32,349 bases of DNA from an uncultured Pseudomonadota bacterium (GTDB lineage Bacteria; Myxococcota_A; UBA796; GCA-2862545), in NCBI GenBank assembly GCA_903861005.1, contig CAIOSP010000092.1, positions 1 through 32,349 of the forward strand. Reading direction: 5' to 3'. The notes below the pieces were generated by a model, which was not told the origin of the DNA, searched no databases, and saw only the letters and a program-made list of their open reading frames with translations. Positions within the stretch are counted from its first letter, which is position 1, and every line of letters begins with the position of its first letter. The position numbers and the translations under genes were made by a program. Below, one piece after another: positions 23,451 through 31,815 of the stretch.

Positions 23451-25621
23451 TCGCCGGGCTCGCTTGGATCGTCCGTCGCCGGGCCGGGATGCGCGGACAC
23501 GTCCGGGGTGCGGCGGCGCAACACCCGGTACACACCCACCACGGCGTCCGGGCGCAGCACCATCCAAGCGTCCTCGCTGTCGCGACCGGGCTGAACCGTC
23601 GTCTCGAACACCGGCTCCAGCACCCACGCCGCCTCCACTGCCGCGCACGCCGGCTGCACGAACGGCGGAGGCGTGTCGCCGCAGCTGTCTGGGAACTGCC
23701 AGGCGAGGCAGCCGTCCGGCGTGTTGTCCACGCACCGCGCGAGCCCATCCTGGTGACGGCACGGCAGGCTGGCGTCGGCGTTCCACTCCTCCCAGGAGCG
23801 CGCGGGCCCCCACACCATGGGCGGGGGTGTCGGGCCGCGTCGCTCGGGCACCCGCACCGGGCGATCTCCGACCAGGATCTCGAACGGCTGGTTCTCACCG
23901 GCGTCGTGGAGCGGGGCGCGGAAGCAGCTGGCGGTGCGCACCCACAAACGCGGCGTGCCGTCGTCGGGTGCGGCGAGCAGGTCGGTGGCGTCCGAGATGC
24001 CTGCGCCGGTGCGCCCCTTGAGGAAGGTGGGCGCAAAGCCCAGCAGGTCCACGCGGAAGCGGTCGCGCAGAGTGGTGGGGAAGTCGTCCGGGGTGAGCGT
24101 GTACAGCGCGCCCCCGGACCGCGAGGCGGCGACCGCGGCGGACAGCACCCGGTAGTCGGTCTGCGTGGAGTACTCCCAGCCGATCCAGCGCGCGTAGCCG
24201 AGCGGGGCGACGACGGCGGGTAGCAGCAACAGCGGCCACAGCCGCGCGCCGCCGGCGTCGAGCAGGGCGCCCGCGGCGATCGCCATCACCGCCACCAGCA
24301 GCCAGTGCACCGCCAGCCCGAAGCGCAGGTAGGTGGCGACGGCGTCATACTGGCTGGCGTACAGCACCAGCATGAGCACGGTGGGCAGCACCAGGCGGGT
24401 GAAGGTTCGCAGGTCGTTTCGCACCAACCAGGCCAGACCGGTGAGCAGGAGGAGCGGCTGGAGGGCGGGCGTGTAGTTCAGATTGAACACGAAGTGCAGG
24501 ATGTGCAGCGGGTAGAACAGATACGCGCGGTCGGCCCCGTCGTAGGCCTTTGGCGCCATGCCCGGCACCCACGGAGACACCAGCACCGTCCCGAGCACGA
24601 CCCAAGCGATCCGCGGCGCCATCGCGCCGGGCTCGTCCGACCACCGGGCGCGTCCACGCCACACCACGGCCAGCACCGCCGCGGTGAGCAGAAGCCCTGG
24701 GGTCATCGGCAGCGCGTACTGAAGCAGCGTGTCGAGCAGGCCTCGATCGTTGAGGATCGGCATGTCGGTGTGCGAGGCCCCGAGCAGCGGGTCGACGACG
24801 CGGGTCGACCACAGCAGCGCCGCCGTTGACCACGCCACCGGGCTGCGCAGCGCGCGGCGCGCCGCCTGGGGGTCACGGGTCGCCGCGTGCAGGCCCAGCA
24901 CCATCGGCGCGTACACGGTGAACTCCAAGTGGCAGTTGGCCGCCAGCCCGGTGAGCGCCACCGCGACCGCCAGGGTGTCCTGCCCGCCGCGCCGCACGTA
25001 GAGCTCCCAGGCGACCAGCCCGGACACCATGAACAGCTCAAAGGGGATGAAGTAGCTGTCGGCCGCGGTCAGCCGCAGGTGCGCGGGCGTGAAGGCGAGC
25101 AGAAGCACGCCGAGCACCGTCACGTCGCGACGGCCGGTCGTGAGCCACAGCCAGGCCGCAAAGGCGACCAGGGCCGCAGTGCCCATGCCAACCATCGCGT
25201 CATACGGGCTGACCCACCCGGCTGGAAACCCATGGACCAGCAGCTTGGACGGTGCGTAGAGGCCCAGCCCGTGCACCCGGAGGTGGGGTGGGGCGAACCA
25301 CGGGGCGTCGGCGATGTCGATGTACTTGTAGAAGCCGTGCATGTTGGTGTGCCACGGCGCGTGCGGCACCAGCACACGCACCAGGACGAGCTGCATGGTG
25401 ACCACGGCGACGATCGCCGCGGCCGCGCGGCCGCCCAGGCCATGGAAGGCCGCGATCACCGTCCGCCATCGTAGCACCGACCACAACAGCAGCAGGAGCA
25501 GCACCCCGTCCAGCAGAGTGTAGCCGTACAGATCGGCGGTGCTCGGCTGTTCGAACACGCTCCCCGTGTCGCTCCAAGGGATGCCTCGGGGCCGCGGCGA
25601 CGTGGCGGGATCGGGATTCAC
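23435..25621 (-). CDS. Polytopic membrane protein, possibly glycosyltransferase-C-like
   Basis: 728 residues from a GTG at 25621 with GAGG spaced 5. About a dozen hydrophobic helices fill residues 30-495, with a first large loop containing HAPWHTNMHGFYKYIDIADA. This topology, with conserved acidic and His residues in the first exported loop, resembles GT-C/ArnT-like sugar or lipid transferases, but I see no decisive motif. Residues about 500-700 form a soluble, probably periplasmic domain with several Cys and Trp, followed by a Pro/Asp-rich tail. No partners are adjacent. It converges on the amidotransferase-like pseudogene. Confidence 0.7.
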   Translation of the reverse strand: MNPDPATSPRPRGIPWSDTGSVFEQPSTADLYGYTLLDGVLLLLLLWSVLRWRTVIAAFHGLGGRAAAAIVAVVTMQLVLVRVLVPHAPWHTNMHGFYKYIDIADAPWFAPPHLRVHGLGLYAPSKLLVHGFPAGWVSPYDAMVGMGTAALVAFAAWLWLTTGRRDVTVLGVLLLAFTPAHLRLTAADSYFIPFELFMVSGLVAWELYVRRGGQDTLAVAVALTGLAANCHLEFTVYAPMVLGLHAATRDPQAARRALRSPVAWSTAALLWSTRVVDPLLGASHTDMPILNDRGLLDTLLQYALPMTPGLLLTAAVLAVVWRGRARWSDEPGAMAPRIAWVVLGTVLVSPWVPGMAPKAYDGADRAYLFYPLHILHFVFNLNYTPALQPLLLLTGLAWLVRNDLRTFTRLVLPTVLMLVLYASQYDAVATYLRFGLAVHWLLVAVMAIAAGALLDAGGARLWPLLLLPAVVAPLGYARWIGWEYSTQTDYRVLSAAVAASRSGGALYTLTPDDFPTTLRDRFRVDLLGFAPTFLKGRTGAGISDATDLLAAPDDGTPRLWVRTASCFRAPLHDAGENQPFEILVGDRPVRVPERRGPTPPPMVWGPARSWEEWNADASLPCRHQDGLARCVDNTPDGCLAWQFPDSCGDTPPPFVQPACAAVEAAWVLEPVFETTVQPGRDSEDAWMVLRPDAVVGVYRVLRRRTPDVSAHPGPATDDPSEPGEQPEP

Positions 25622-25943
25622 GTGACCTCGGGATGCGGGTCGGACACTCCGGGAGATAACCTCGCCCGGTCGCCGTGGGAGCCAAGGCGTGTTCCGCCGG
25701 CGTCGAGGGGTTCGGTGACGGAGCGGGGCGAGGGCGACGACGACGGACGGGGCAGAGGGCGACAGCGCTCGAGGTGGCGCGGCGCGCGGTGGTCGGCGCG
25801 ACAGTGTGAAGGGCAGCGCGCCGCGGCCGGCGGCCGCCCACCGGGTCCTTCATGTCCTCCCCCGTCCCCCTCCGAAGACGGGGGGGCGTCTAGCGATCGC
25901 CAGCCGGACACGGTAGGCCAGATCCTCTTTCTGGAAGGCCTCG
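25622..25943. other. Divergent intergenic region without a gene
   Basis: 322 bp between the starts of the membrane protein (minus) and the hydrolase (plus), so it should hold both promoters. I see no convincing gene; short open frames here have no ribosome sites or recognisable sequence. The only clear structure is the hairpin at 25859-25884. Confidence 0.5.
25859..25884. promoter_or_regulatory. Strong GC hairpin upstream of the hydrolase gene
   Basis: CCCCCGTC (25859-25866) and GACGGGGG (25877-25884) pair as an 8-bp stem with a 10-base loop, 59 bp before the hydrolase start. It could be a terminator for upstream transcription or a leader structure. There is no T-run. Confidence 0.4.
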
Positions 25944-26834
25944 TTGCGCTCGCTGATACTCCTCCTGCTCGGCGCCTGCGCGGCCACCCCGCTCGACCAG
26001 ACGGCGCCCGCGCGCGACGAGCGCACGGTGATCGACGACACCCGGATCGCCCCGGCGCTCGGCGGCCAGCCCGAGGAGTCGTTCCGCTCGCTCGACGTGA
26101 TCACCTGGACGGGCGCCGCGACCGGCGCCGAGCGGCTCGAGCGGCCGCTGCTGCTGTTCGCGCACGGCATTGGCGGCGACCCCACCAAGCTCGAGGGCTT
26201 CGCCACCTCGCTCGCCGACCAGGGCATCGCCGTCGCGGCCGTCCGCTTCCCCCGGTCGAGCGCCGGGGCCGGCGCGGGCCTCGCGGGGGCCTTGGACCTG
26301 CCGGAGCAGCCCGCCGACCTCGCCTTCGTGCTCGATGCGCTGCGGGCCGCCGTGGACGACCGCGACGACCCGCTGTTCCGCGCCTTCGACGCGGACAGGC
26401 TGATCCTCGGCGGCCACAGCCTCGGCGGCGCCACGGTGATGTGGTGGACGCGGTGGTCCGATGCGCCGCCCGAGACGCTCGGCACGCTCCTCGTGGCGCC
26501 GTTCGCGCCCATCCTGGACACCTACGCCGACGAGCACGGGGCGCTAAGCCCCGAGGCGTCGCCCACGCTCGTGGTGCAGGGCACCGAGGACCCGCTGGTG
26601 GCGCCGTTCGTCAGCGAGGCCGTCGTCGCCTCGCTCACCACGCCCGCCTGGCTCGTGCTGCTGCCCGGGGTCGACCACGCGTCGCTCATCGAAGGCGCCG
26701 ACCCGTCCCTGCCGCAGCTCGCCACCACGATCGCGCTTACGCGGGCGTTCGTGCGCGAGGTCGACGGCGAGCCCGGCGCGCTCGATCCCGCGCTCGACGA
26801 CGCCGAGGCCGACGGCGCCGTCGTCACCCGCTGA
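25944..26834 (+). CDS. Alpha/beta-hydrolase lipoprotein
   Basis: 296 residues from a TTG start supported by GGAAGG about 5 bases upstream; this start gives a short signal peptide ending in the lipobox LGAC (Cys12). The alpha/beta-hydrolase core has the oxyanion motif HGIGG (74-78), nucleophile S159 in GGHSLGG, acid D216 in GTEDPL and H245 in VDHASL. The layout resembles chlorophyllase/PET-hydrolase-like esterases that act on esters outside the cell. The C terminus is acidic (LDPALDDAEADG). The substrate is unknown. It converges on the Ig-like lipoprotein gene. Confidence 0.85.
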   Translation: MRSLILLLLGACAATPLDQTAPARDERTVIDDTRIAPALGGQPEESFRSLDVITWTGAATGAERLERPLLLFAHGIGGDPTKLEGFATSLADQGIAVAAVRFPRSSAGAGAGLAGALDLPEQPADLAFVLDALRAAVDDRDDPLFRAFDADRLILGGHSLGGATVMWWTRWSDAPPETLGTLLVAPFAPILDTYADEHGALSPEASPTLVVQGTEDPLVAPFVSEAVVASLTTPAWLVLLPGVDHASLIEGADPSLPQLATTIALTRAFVREVDGEPGALDPALDDAEADGAVVTR

Positions 26835-26911
26835 TCTCACCCGCGGCGCGTCTGGGGTGAGCGTCTACAGGTGAGCAGCGGCGACAGCTGGGGCAGGTCG
26901 ACGCGACCTGG

Positions 26912-28867
26912 TCACTCTGGCGTGAGCGCCACGGTCGCGCTCTCGACGCGAACCGTGCCGTTCGGGTCCATCGCGGAGACGGTGAGCTGGCCACGGTAGC
27001 TCCCGTCTGGCTGGAGGACGGCGCCTGGGACGGAGCGGCCGGACGAAGCGACCTGGACCAGCGAGCAGCCGGCGATGGAACCGCGACGGCCGTTGACGCC
27101 CTCGGCAGGTCCCACGAGCACGAGTGAGAGGCGGTCGTTGAACTCGAAGGGCGGTTCGGTCGTCTGGAAGGTGATCGTCTCGGTCAAGTCGCACAGCTCG
27201 TAGTACGACTGCGTGTAGATGCCGGACACCTCGAGCTGCTCCCACGTCCCGTCTGGGTGGCGTCGCAGCCGGAAGGACGCGCTTCCCTGGCCGACACCGT
27301 CCCCGTCCAGGCGACGGCCGAGCCCGTCGAGGCGGGTGTGGGTGAAGCTCTCGCTGTAGGTGCCGCTGTAGTCGACCGCCTGCGGCGCATCGGCCACGGT
27401 GATCGCATGGCTCACCGTGCCGTCCCGGCCGTTGAGCGTGGCGCTCGCGGTGATCACGTCGGGGCTGGTCGTGGCGGTGGCCGGCGGCTGGTAGCGGGTG
27501 CACACGCGCCCGTTCGCACCGAACGCGGACGAATCCTGCAGCGCGCCGTCGCCGGCGAGTCCGAACGAGACGGTCACGGCGCCTACGGGCACGTCGTTGA
27601 GCGTCACGTCGACGCACACGTCGATCGCGTCGGAACCGGGCGCCACGCGGGCGGGGAGCGCGGGCGCCAACGTGAGCGCCAGCAGCGCCTCGTCGACCAC
27701 ACGCACCGCGCGGAGATCGACGCCCTCGCGTCCGGGGCCGAGGCGCACCACCGCGGCGATGTCGACGGGCTGCCCGTCGACGCCGAGGTTGTCGGACTCG
27801 GGCACCGTGAACGACGCGCACGCCTGCCCGCCGTCGTCCGTGCTCCCCTGGAATGCGAGCGGCAGGAAGGTCGACGCGAACGAGGTCAGCTCGATGGGGT
27901 AGCCGACGGTCGGCCGGGCGTCGTCGAAGGAGAGGGTCGCGCAGACCTCACGCGTCGTCCCGACCGCCAGCTCCTCGCCTTCGGTGACGCCGGTCAGCGT
28001 GACGTGGGGGGGCTCACCGCCCCACAGGAATGTCGTCGCGACCTCGAGCTCGAACGGCGCGCCCTCGAGCACGATCGCCTTCAGCTCGACGAGCGTGCCG
28101 AACGGGCCCGGTGTGCCTCGGCTGTTCCAGGACACGCACGCCCTCCCGTTGGCGATGGTGCGCAGATCGGGGTCGGAGAGGAAGCCCGCTTCGTCGGCCG
28201 AGCCGCTGATCGCGAAGCGGACCGGCAGGTTCGGCTGCTCGCGGCCCGCGCCGTTGGTGACCGTCGCGCACACGAAGCGCGAGGTGTCGCCGAAGCCGGG
28301 TGCGGCCGCGACGGCGTCCAGTTGGACCTCCGGCAGCACGCCTAGCGTGTCCAGCAAGTCGATGAACTGCTCGGGCAGGAAGCTCGCGAGGCCGCCGCCC
28401 GAGAAGTGGGGGACCTGCAGCGTCCACGTGTCGGCCGTGCCGCCGGGCATCTGCCACTCGACCGGGCCGTCGTCGGACCACACGAAGCCGATGGCGAGCT
28501 CGGCCGGGGCGTAGCCTGTCGCGGTGAGTGTGGCCGGGGTGGCGAACTGCAGCCCACTGGGGGCGAACGCCACGCCCAGGCCGACGCCGTCGATCGGGCC
28601 GTCCAGGTCGACGAGCGTGACCGGCGTGGCGGTGATCGGCGTCGCGCTGTCGAGCGCGCCGGCGGGGACGTCGAGGCGCCATGTCACGCCGTCCGCGGTG
28701 ACCGCGACCTCGCCGCCCTCGGGCCCGACCGTGACCGTCACGGGGTCGCCCACCGGAGTCTTGGAGACGGACCCGGACGGCGGGTCCGTGTCGGTCGGAG
28801 CGGCGGCGTCGTCGGCACTCGTCGTGCACGCGGCGAGCAGGGGCAGGAGCAGCGCGAGATGTCGCAT
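26912..28867 (-). CDS. Lipoprotein with ZU5-like and Ig-like domains
   Basis: 651 residues from the ATG at 28867; the ATG at 28870 is possible but sits only 3 bases from GAGG. The lipobox is LAAC (about Cys14), followed by a short acidic spacer with DTD. Residues about 45-100 (VTVGPEGGEVAVTADGVTWR, then LDVPAGAL) fit the start of ZU5-like domains seen in exported bacterial proteins. Several Ig-like modules follow, each with a conserved Cys pair (for example RFVCATVTNGAG with RACVSWNSRG). A C-terminal domain of about 150 residues carries FTHTRLDGLGRR and YTQSYYELCDLTET. It is probably surface exposed. No enzyme motif is visible. Confidence 0.82.
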   Translation of the reverse strand: MRHLALLLPLLAACTTSADDAAAPTDTDPPSGSVSKTPVGDPVTVTVGPEGGEVAVTADGVTWRLDVPAGALDSATPITATPVTLVDLDGPIDGVGLGVAFAPSGLQFATPATLTATGYAPAELAIGFVWSDDGPVEWQMPGGTADTWTLQVPHFSGGGLASFLPEQFIDLLDTLGVLPEVQLDAVAAAPGFGDTSRFVCATVTNGAGREQPNLPVRFAISGSADEAGFLSDPDLRTIANGRACVSWNSRGTPGPFGTLVELKAIVLEGAPFELEVATTFLWGGEPPHVTLTGVTEGEELAVGTTREVCATLSFDDARPTVGYPIELTSFASTFLPLAFQGSTDDGGQACASFTVPESDNLGVDGQPVDIAAVVRLGPGREGVDLRAVRVVDEALLALTLAPALPARVAPGSDAIDVCVDVTLNDVPVGAVTVSFGLAGDGALQDSSAFGANGRVCTRYQPPATATTSPDVITASATLNGRDGTVSHAITVADAPQAVDYSGTYSESFTHTRLDGLGRRLDGDGVGQGSASFRLRRHPDGTWEQLEVSGIYTQSYYELCDLTETITFQTTEPPFEFNDRLSLVLVGPAEGVNGRRGSIAGCSLVQVASSGRSVPGAVLQPDGSYRGQLTVSAMDPNGTVRVESATVALTPE

Positions 28868-28990
28868 CATGGGCCTCGGGGTGACGTGGGGTCTAATCGG
28901 ATGTCGCCGTCGGAGGAGTGCGACGGCATGGGGTGGACGACGGTAGCCGCGTCCGCTTTCGTGGACACCTCGCGAACGTAAGAGCAGGAG

Positions 28991-29123
28991 GTGTCCATCG
29001 AGTCGAAGGTGCCGAAGTCCGGGAGGCGCGCGGAGCCGCGCCGGCAGTACACGCCTGAGTTCCGCGCTGGCGCGGTCCGCCTCGTGCTCGAGGAAGGCCG
29101 CTCGCAGACGAGCGTGGCCAAGA
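28991..29123 (+). pseudogene. IS3-family OrfA fragment
   Basis: The frame reads KVPKSGRRAEPRRQYTPEFR and then AGAVRLVLEEGRSQTSVAK, the helix-turn-helix start of an IS3-family OrfA (Tnp_1 type). After the second helix begins, the sequence is replaced at 29124-29127 by the end of an IS91-type repeat, so only about 44 codons survive. Just upstream, GGACACCT (28963-28970) and AGGTGTCC (28989-28996) form an 8-bp inverted repeat that may belong to the element's left end. Confidence 0.7.
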
Positions 29124-29126
29124 GCC

Positions 29127-29226
29127 GAGCACAGGCATTTCCACCTCCTCCGCCCGCTTGCGAAGGTCTACTACAGCCCGTCCGCGCCCGCGATCGCCGT
29201 CTGCGCGCCCCACTCACCCGCGCCTT
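29127..29226 (-). repeat. IS91-type terminal repeat, copy A
   Basis: About 100 bp beginning GAGCACAGGCA on the plus strand, aligning along its whole length with copies B (30475) and C (31713). It contains the shared blocks CCCGCTT.CGAAG, CGCGATC and CTCAC. Read on the minus strand it is the end of an IS91-type transposase region and its terminus. It interrupts an IS3 OrfA on one side and a secreted-protein gene on the other. Confidence 0.7.
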
Positions 29227-29280
29227 GACCGCCGCGACGCAGCCCACCGCTCCGCACACCGTACGGACCGCCTAGCGCTG

Positions 29281-29550
29281 ATGGTGTACTCCGCGAGCCG
29301 GAAGTTCAACGTCCAGCAGATCGGAGTCGTCTTCTCCTACGACGACGGCGCCACCTGGGCCTTGAGCGGGTCCCCCCCGATCGGCGCCGTCAATGACGCC
29401 ATGATCGGGGGGTTCAGCACGATGAACCTCGGGACCATCGCATCACCGCCTGCCGACGTCTCAAACGCGCGCTTCGCGTTCATCTTGCGAGGAAACTCCT
29501 ATTTTGCGATCGTGGACGACGTGACGCTGCAGGCCTGCAACGCGCCCTGA
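29281..29550 (+). pseudogene. 3' fragment of a secreted protein
   Basis: 89 codons ending at 29550. The sequence VVFSYDDGATWALSG, VSNARFAFILRGNSYFAIVD, then DVTLQACNAP looks like the C-terminal strand domain of an exported protein (jelly-roll/choice-of-anchor type), in which the ending 'FAIVDDVTL' is typical. There is no signal peptide and no ribosome site before the ATG at 29281, and IS debris lies immediately upstream. The 5' part was probably lost in the insertion that left repeat copy A. It could be translated, but not as an exported protein. Confidence 0.55.
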
Positions 29551-29662
29551 CCGGCCGCAAGCAGGCATCGTGCCCGACCTCGGGCGTCCGACACGCCGCC
29601 CGGACGGGATGACGAGCGCTGCGGGTCTCATCGGGCTCGCGACGACCACGGGAGGCGGCAAA

Positions 29663-30079
29663 CTACTCCGGCTCGGTCCAGATCACGACGCCCGGGAACG
29701 TCGCCTCGACGCGGATCCGCACCTCTCGGTCCAGCGTGCACAGCGGCGCCTCAGCCTGCATCGCCACCGCGACGTAGACTGCATCGTAGGCGCGAATGCG
29801 GGCAGCGCGCGACACCTTCAGCGCCACATCCAAGACCGCCGAGTCAAGGGGCACGGCGTGAAACCGTGGCCCGACCATCATGGCGTCCACCAAGTCCAGG
29901 AGCTCGACGCTCTCACCCCGACGCGAGAGCGCGGCGATCACCTCGACCCGAAATAACGTCGGGACCAGATACGGCGTGGACTCTGGCAGACGTTCAAACA
30001 GCCGCCTGGCTTGGGCGTGGTGGCGCTCGGTCGGCGACAACGCCGCCACGAACACGGAGGCGTCAAGCACCGCGTTCAA
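29663..30079 (-). CDS. vapC: PIN-domain toxin (VapC-like)
   Basis: 138 residues from a TTG at 30079 that overlaps the antitoxin's stop as TTGA; a GTG at 30070 is an alternative. PIN nucleases are Mg-dependent RNases. The acidic active site is complete: D6 (VLDASVF), E46 (FRVEVIAA), D99 (RAYDAVYVAVA) and D117 (CTLDREV). As part of a toxin-antitoxin pair it would cut RNA when the unstable antitoxin is lost. The target RNA cannot be read from sequence. The pair lies among IS91 remnants. Confidence 0.88.
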   Translation of the reverse strand: MNAVLDASVFVAALSPTERHHAQARRLFERLPESTPYLVPTLFRVEVIAALSRRGESVELLDLVDAMMVGPRFHAVPLDSAVLDVALKVSRAARIRAYDAVYVAVAMQAEAPLCTLDREVRIRVEATFPGVVIWTEPE

Positions 30080-30336
30080 CGCCGCCCCTCGCCGACCAGC
30101 TCCAACGCATCGAACTCGGACGACGCGCGCTCGACGCGCTGCAGACCGCTCCACAGCGCCCGAGCGACCGAGACCTCTGCGTCCGTCAGCGTGCGAGGCG
30201 CGGACTGAATCGGCACGACGCGCACGGCGGGCTCACCGTCCACCGTGATGATGGTGTCCGCGCCGCTCAGGCGGACGTTGCGCACCAGCTCCGACAGCTT
30301 GGCCTTGGCCTCTGAGAGGCTCACGATGTCGCTCAC
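30076..30336 (-). CDS. Antitoxin, Phd/YefM-like
   Basis: 86 residues from a GTG at 30336 with GGAGG spaced 5; an ATG at 30348 would add four residues but has no ribosome site. The N-terminal VSLSEAKAKLSELVRNV, then ADTIITVDGEPAVRVVP, is the DNA-binding Phd/YefM fold. The C-terminal part (DAEVSVARALWSGLQRVERA) would wrap the toxin. It is first in the pair and normally represses its own promoter together with the toxin. Confidence 0.87.
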   Translation of the reverse strand: MSDIVSLSEAKAKLSELVRNVRLSGADTIITVDGEPAVRVVPIQSAPRTLTDAEVSVARALWSGLQRVERASSEFDALELVGEGRR

Positions 30337-30353
30337 GGCCACCTCCATCGACC

Positions 30354-30369
30354 AGTATAGTCAACGTAG
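30354..30369 (-). promoter_or_regulatory. Possible promoter/operator of the toxin-antitoxin pair
   Basis: On the minus strand GTCTACGTTGACTATACT precedes the antitoxin. TATACT (30359-30354) is a good -10 box, giving a very short leader. GTCTACGTTGAC is an imperfect palindrome overlapping it and could be the autoregulatory site. No good -35 at 17-bp spacing is visible. Confidence 0.4.
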
Positions 30370-30474
30370 ACCATTCAAACCAATGTGGCGAGGTCGTCTC
30401 GGGGCCGCAGCCCGGCGAGGGCGCGACGCGACCCCGCTCACCCCGTCGCCCGCGCGTACCACCCGTCCACGGCG

Positions 30475-30690
30475 GAGCACAGGCAAAACAATCTCCTTCC
30501 CCCGCTTCCGAAGGTCGTCCACAGCACGTCCGCACCCGCGATCCCCGTCTGCGCGCCCCACTCACCCGTGCTGCGAGCAGCAGCACCCACCCTGGCGCGC
30601 CCGCCCGGAAGGACTTGGTGCTGACCCTTCGGAGGCACCTGCACAGTCAGGCGCAACGCGAACTCCACCGCCTCGTCTCCAGACTCGAAC
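30475..30690 (-). pseudogene. IS91-family remnant with internal deletion, repeat copy B
   Basis: On the minus strand DEAVEFALRLTVQVPPKGQH matches the IS91 transposase core (EAVEF...VPPKGQH) seen at 20.9 and 32.3 kb. It then jumps to TGEWGAQTGIAGADVLW and the terminal segment GGRRLFCLCSA, which corresponds to the 3' end of the element. The shared terminal repeat runs 30475-30575 and begins GAGCACAGGCAAAACA on the plus strand. The catalytic region between is deleted. Confidence 0.72.
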
Positions 30691-30703
30691 CACGGCGAGT
30701 CGC

Positions 30704-31399
30704 TCACGCCACGCGCGGCAGCACCGCGTCGGGGATCGCGTCGGCGCGGAAGGTTCGCGGACGGTTTCGCCACGCCCAGAGCGCCGCGAGCGGGATGAGC
30801 ACCGCGAGGAGCACAAAGCGCAGGACGAGAAAGGGATCCAGCGGCACAGGAATCACCATCATCACGACGGCGAGGAGGCTCACGCCAGCGGCACCGACGA
30901 TCACGTTGAGCGCGTACATGAGGCCCGATGCCCCACACCGGAACCGCGCGTCCGGACGCGCCTGGGCCGTCGCGACGACGAGCGCCCGCACCAGCGCCGC
31001 GTAGGTCGTGCGCCGGTCATCGAACCGACCAAAGCCCGCCCAGTGCGTCGACACGATGACCACGTCCCGCCCCGCACCCTGGACGTGGCACGCGTAGCGG
31101 TTGAGGTCCACGCGCGAGGCCTCCCACGCGAGCCGGAGTTGCTCGACGCGATCGAGCGGGATGGCGCCGCCTCCCGCGGCGTCGTCCCAGCGCAGCGCGC
31201 CGTCTGCGACACGCCATGTGCGCTCGGGCTCGAGCATGCTGCGGCGGACGGTGTGGCTCAACGTCATGTCGTGCGCCCAGGTTCCTCCGTCCACCTCACG
31301 CGGCAAGGTCTCGCGGTCCAGCACGGCCCGGGCGCATGCCAGGCAGCCCCACCGCGCGGCCCGAGAGGTTCCAGGTTGCCTGCTGGCCCCGTGGACCAT
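30704..31399 (-). CDS. Unknown protein with CxxC and two C-terminal membrane helices
   Basis: 231 residues from the ATG at 31399, which follows a TGAGG site overlapping the stop of the small upstream gene; an internal ATG at 31267 is an alternative start. The N-terminal part has WGCLACARAVLD (CxxC). The middle domain contains RTWRVADGALRWDD and DVVIVSTHWAGFGRF. Two hydrophobic helices lie near residues 158-178 and 183-205, and the end is RPRTFRADAIPDAVLPRVA. I recognise it only as a conserved hypothetical type. It is the second gene of a two-gene unit. Its 3' end abuts IS91 copy B. Confidence 0.65.
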   Translation of the reverse strand: MVHGASRQPGTSRAARWGCLACARAVLDRETLPREVDGGTWAHDMTLSHTVRRSMLEPERTWRVADGALRWDDAAGGGAIPLDRVEQLRLAWEASRVDLNRYACHVQGAGRDVVIVSTHWAGFGRFDDRRTTYAALVRALVVATAQARPDARFRCGASGLMYALNVIVGAAGVSLLAVVMMVIPVPLDPFLVLRFVLLAVLIPLAALWAWRNRPRTFRADAIPDAVLPRVA

Positions 31400-31404
31400 A
31401 AACC

Positions 31405-31542
31405 TCAGCGCTTACGCCGATCGTAGAGCAGGACGACCACCACCGCGAGCAGGCCCAGACAGAGCACCCAGGCGGTCTCGTCATCGAGCCATCGCGAGTG
31501 TCCCCCCGCGACGCCGCCGATCGCCACCAGAACCACGCTCAT
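31405..31542 (-). CDS. Small membrane protein (45 residues)
   Basis: The ATG at 31542 has AAGG spaced 6. The sequence begins MSVVLVAIGGVAGG and contains a hydrophobic helix AWVLCLGLLAVVVVLLY followed by DRRKR, so it should sit in the inner membrane with a positive cytoplasmic tail. Its stop lies 5 bp before the next start, implying cotranscription with the CxxC protein. Function unknown. Confidence 0.55.
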   Translation of the reverse strand: MSVVLVAIGGVAGGHSRWLDDETAWVLCLGLLAVVVVLLYDRRKR

Positions 31543-31712
31543 CGCGCGCCTTGGCCGGTCGCGCCGGCACGCCAGGCCGACGTTGTACACGGTTGGGCAT
31601 GCGACAGGAGGAGCAGCGACCTGGGCATGAACGGACTCCGCGGACACGAGCGTTCCGGTCCCCTACTCCGGGCACAAGGTCATGGTCAGGTCGCGCGACC
31701 GGTCCTGCAAGG

Positions 31713-31815
31713 GAGCACAGGCAAAACACGCTCCTCCCCCCGCTTCCGAAGCTCTACCACAGCCAGTCGGCGACCGCGATCCCCTTCTGCACCCCCGGCT
31801 CACTGACCTGTCGAG
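31713..31815 (-). repeat. IS91-type terminal repeat, copy C
   Basis: Begins GAGCACAGGCAAAACACG on the plus strand. It aligns with copies A and B through the CCCGCTTCCGAAG and CGCGATCCCC blocks. It marks the downstream end of the IS91-type element. Confidence 0.7.
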
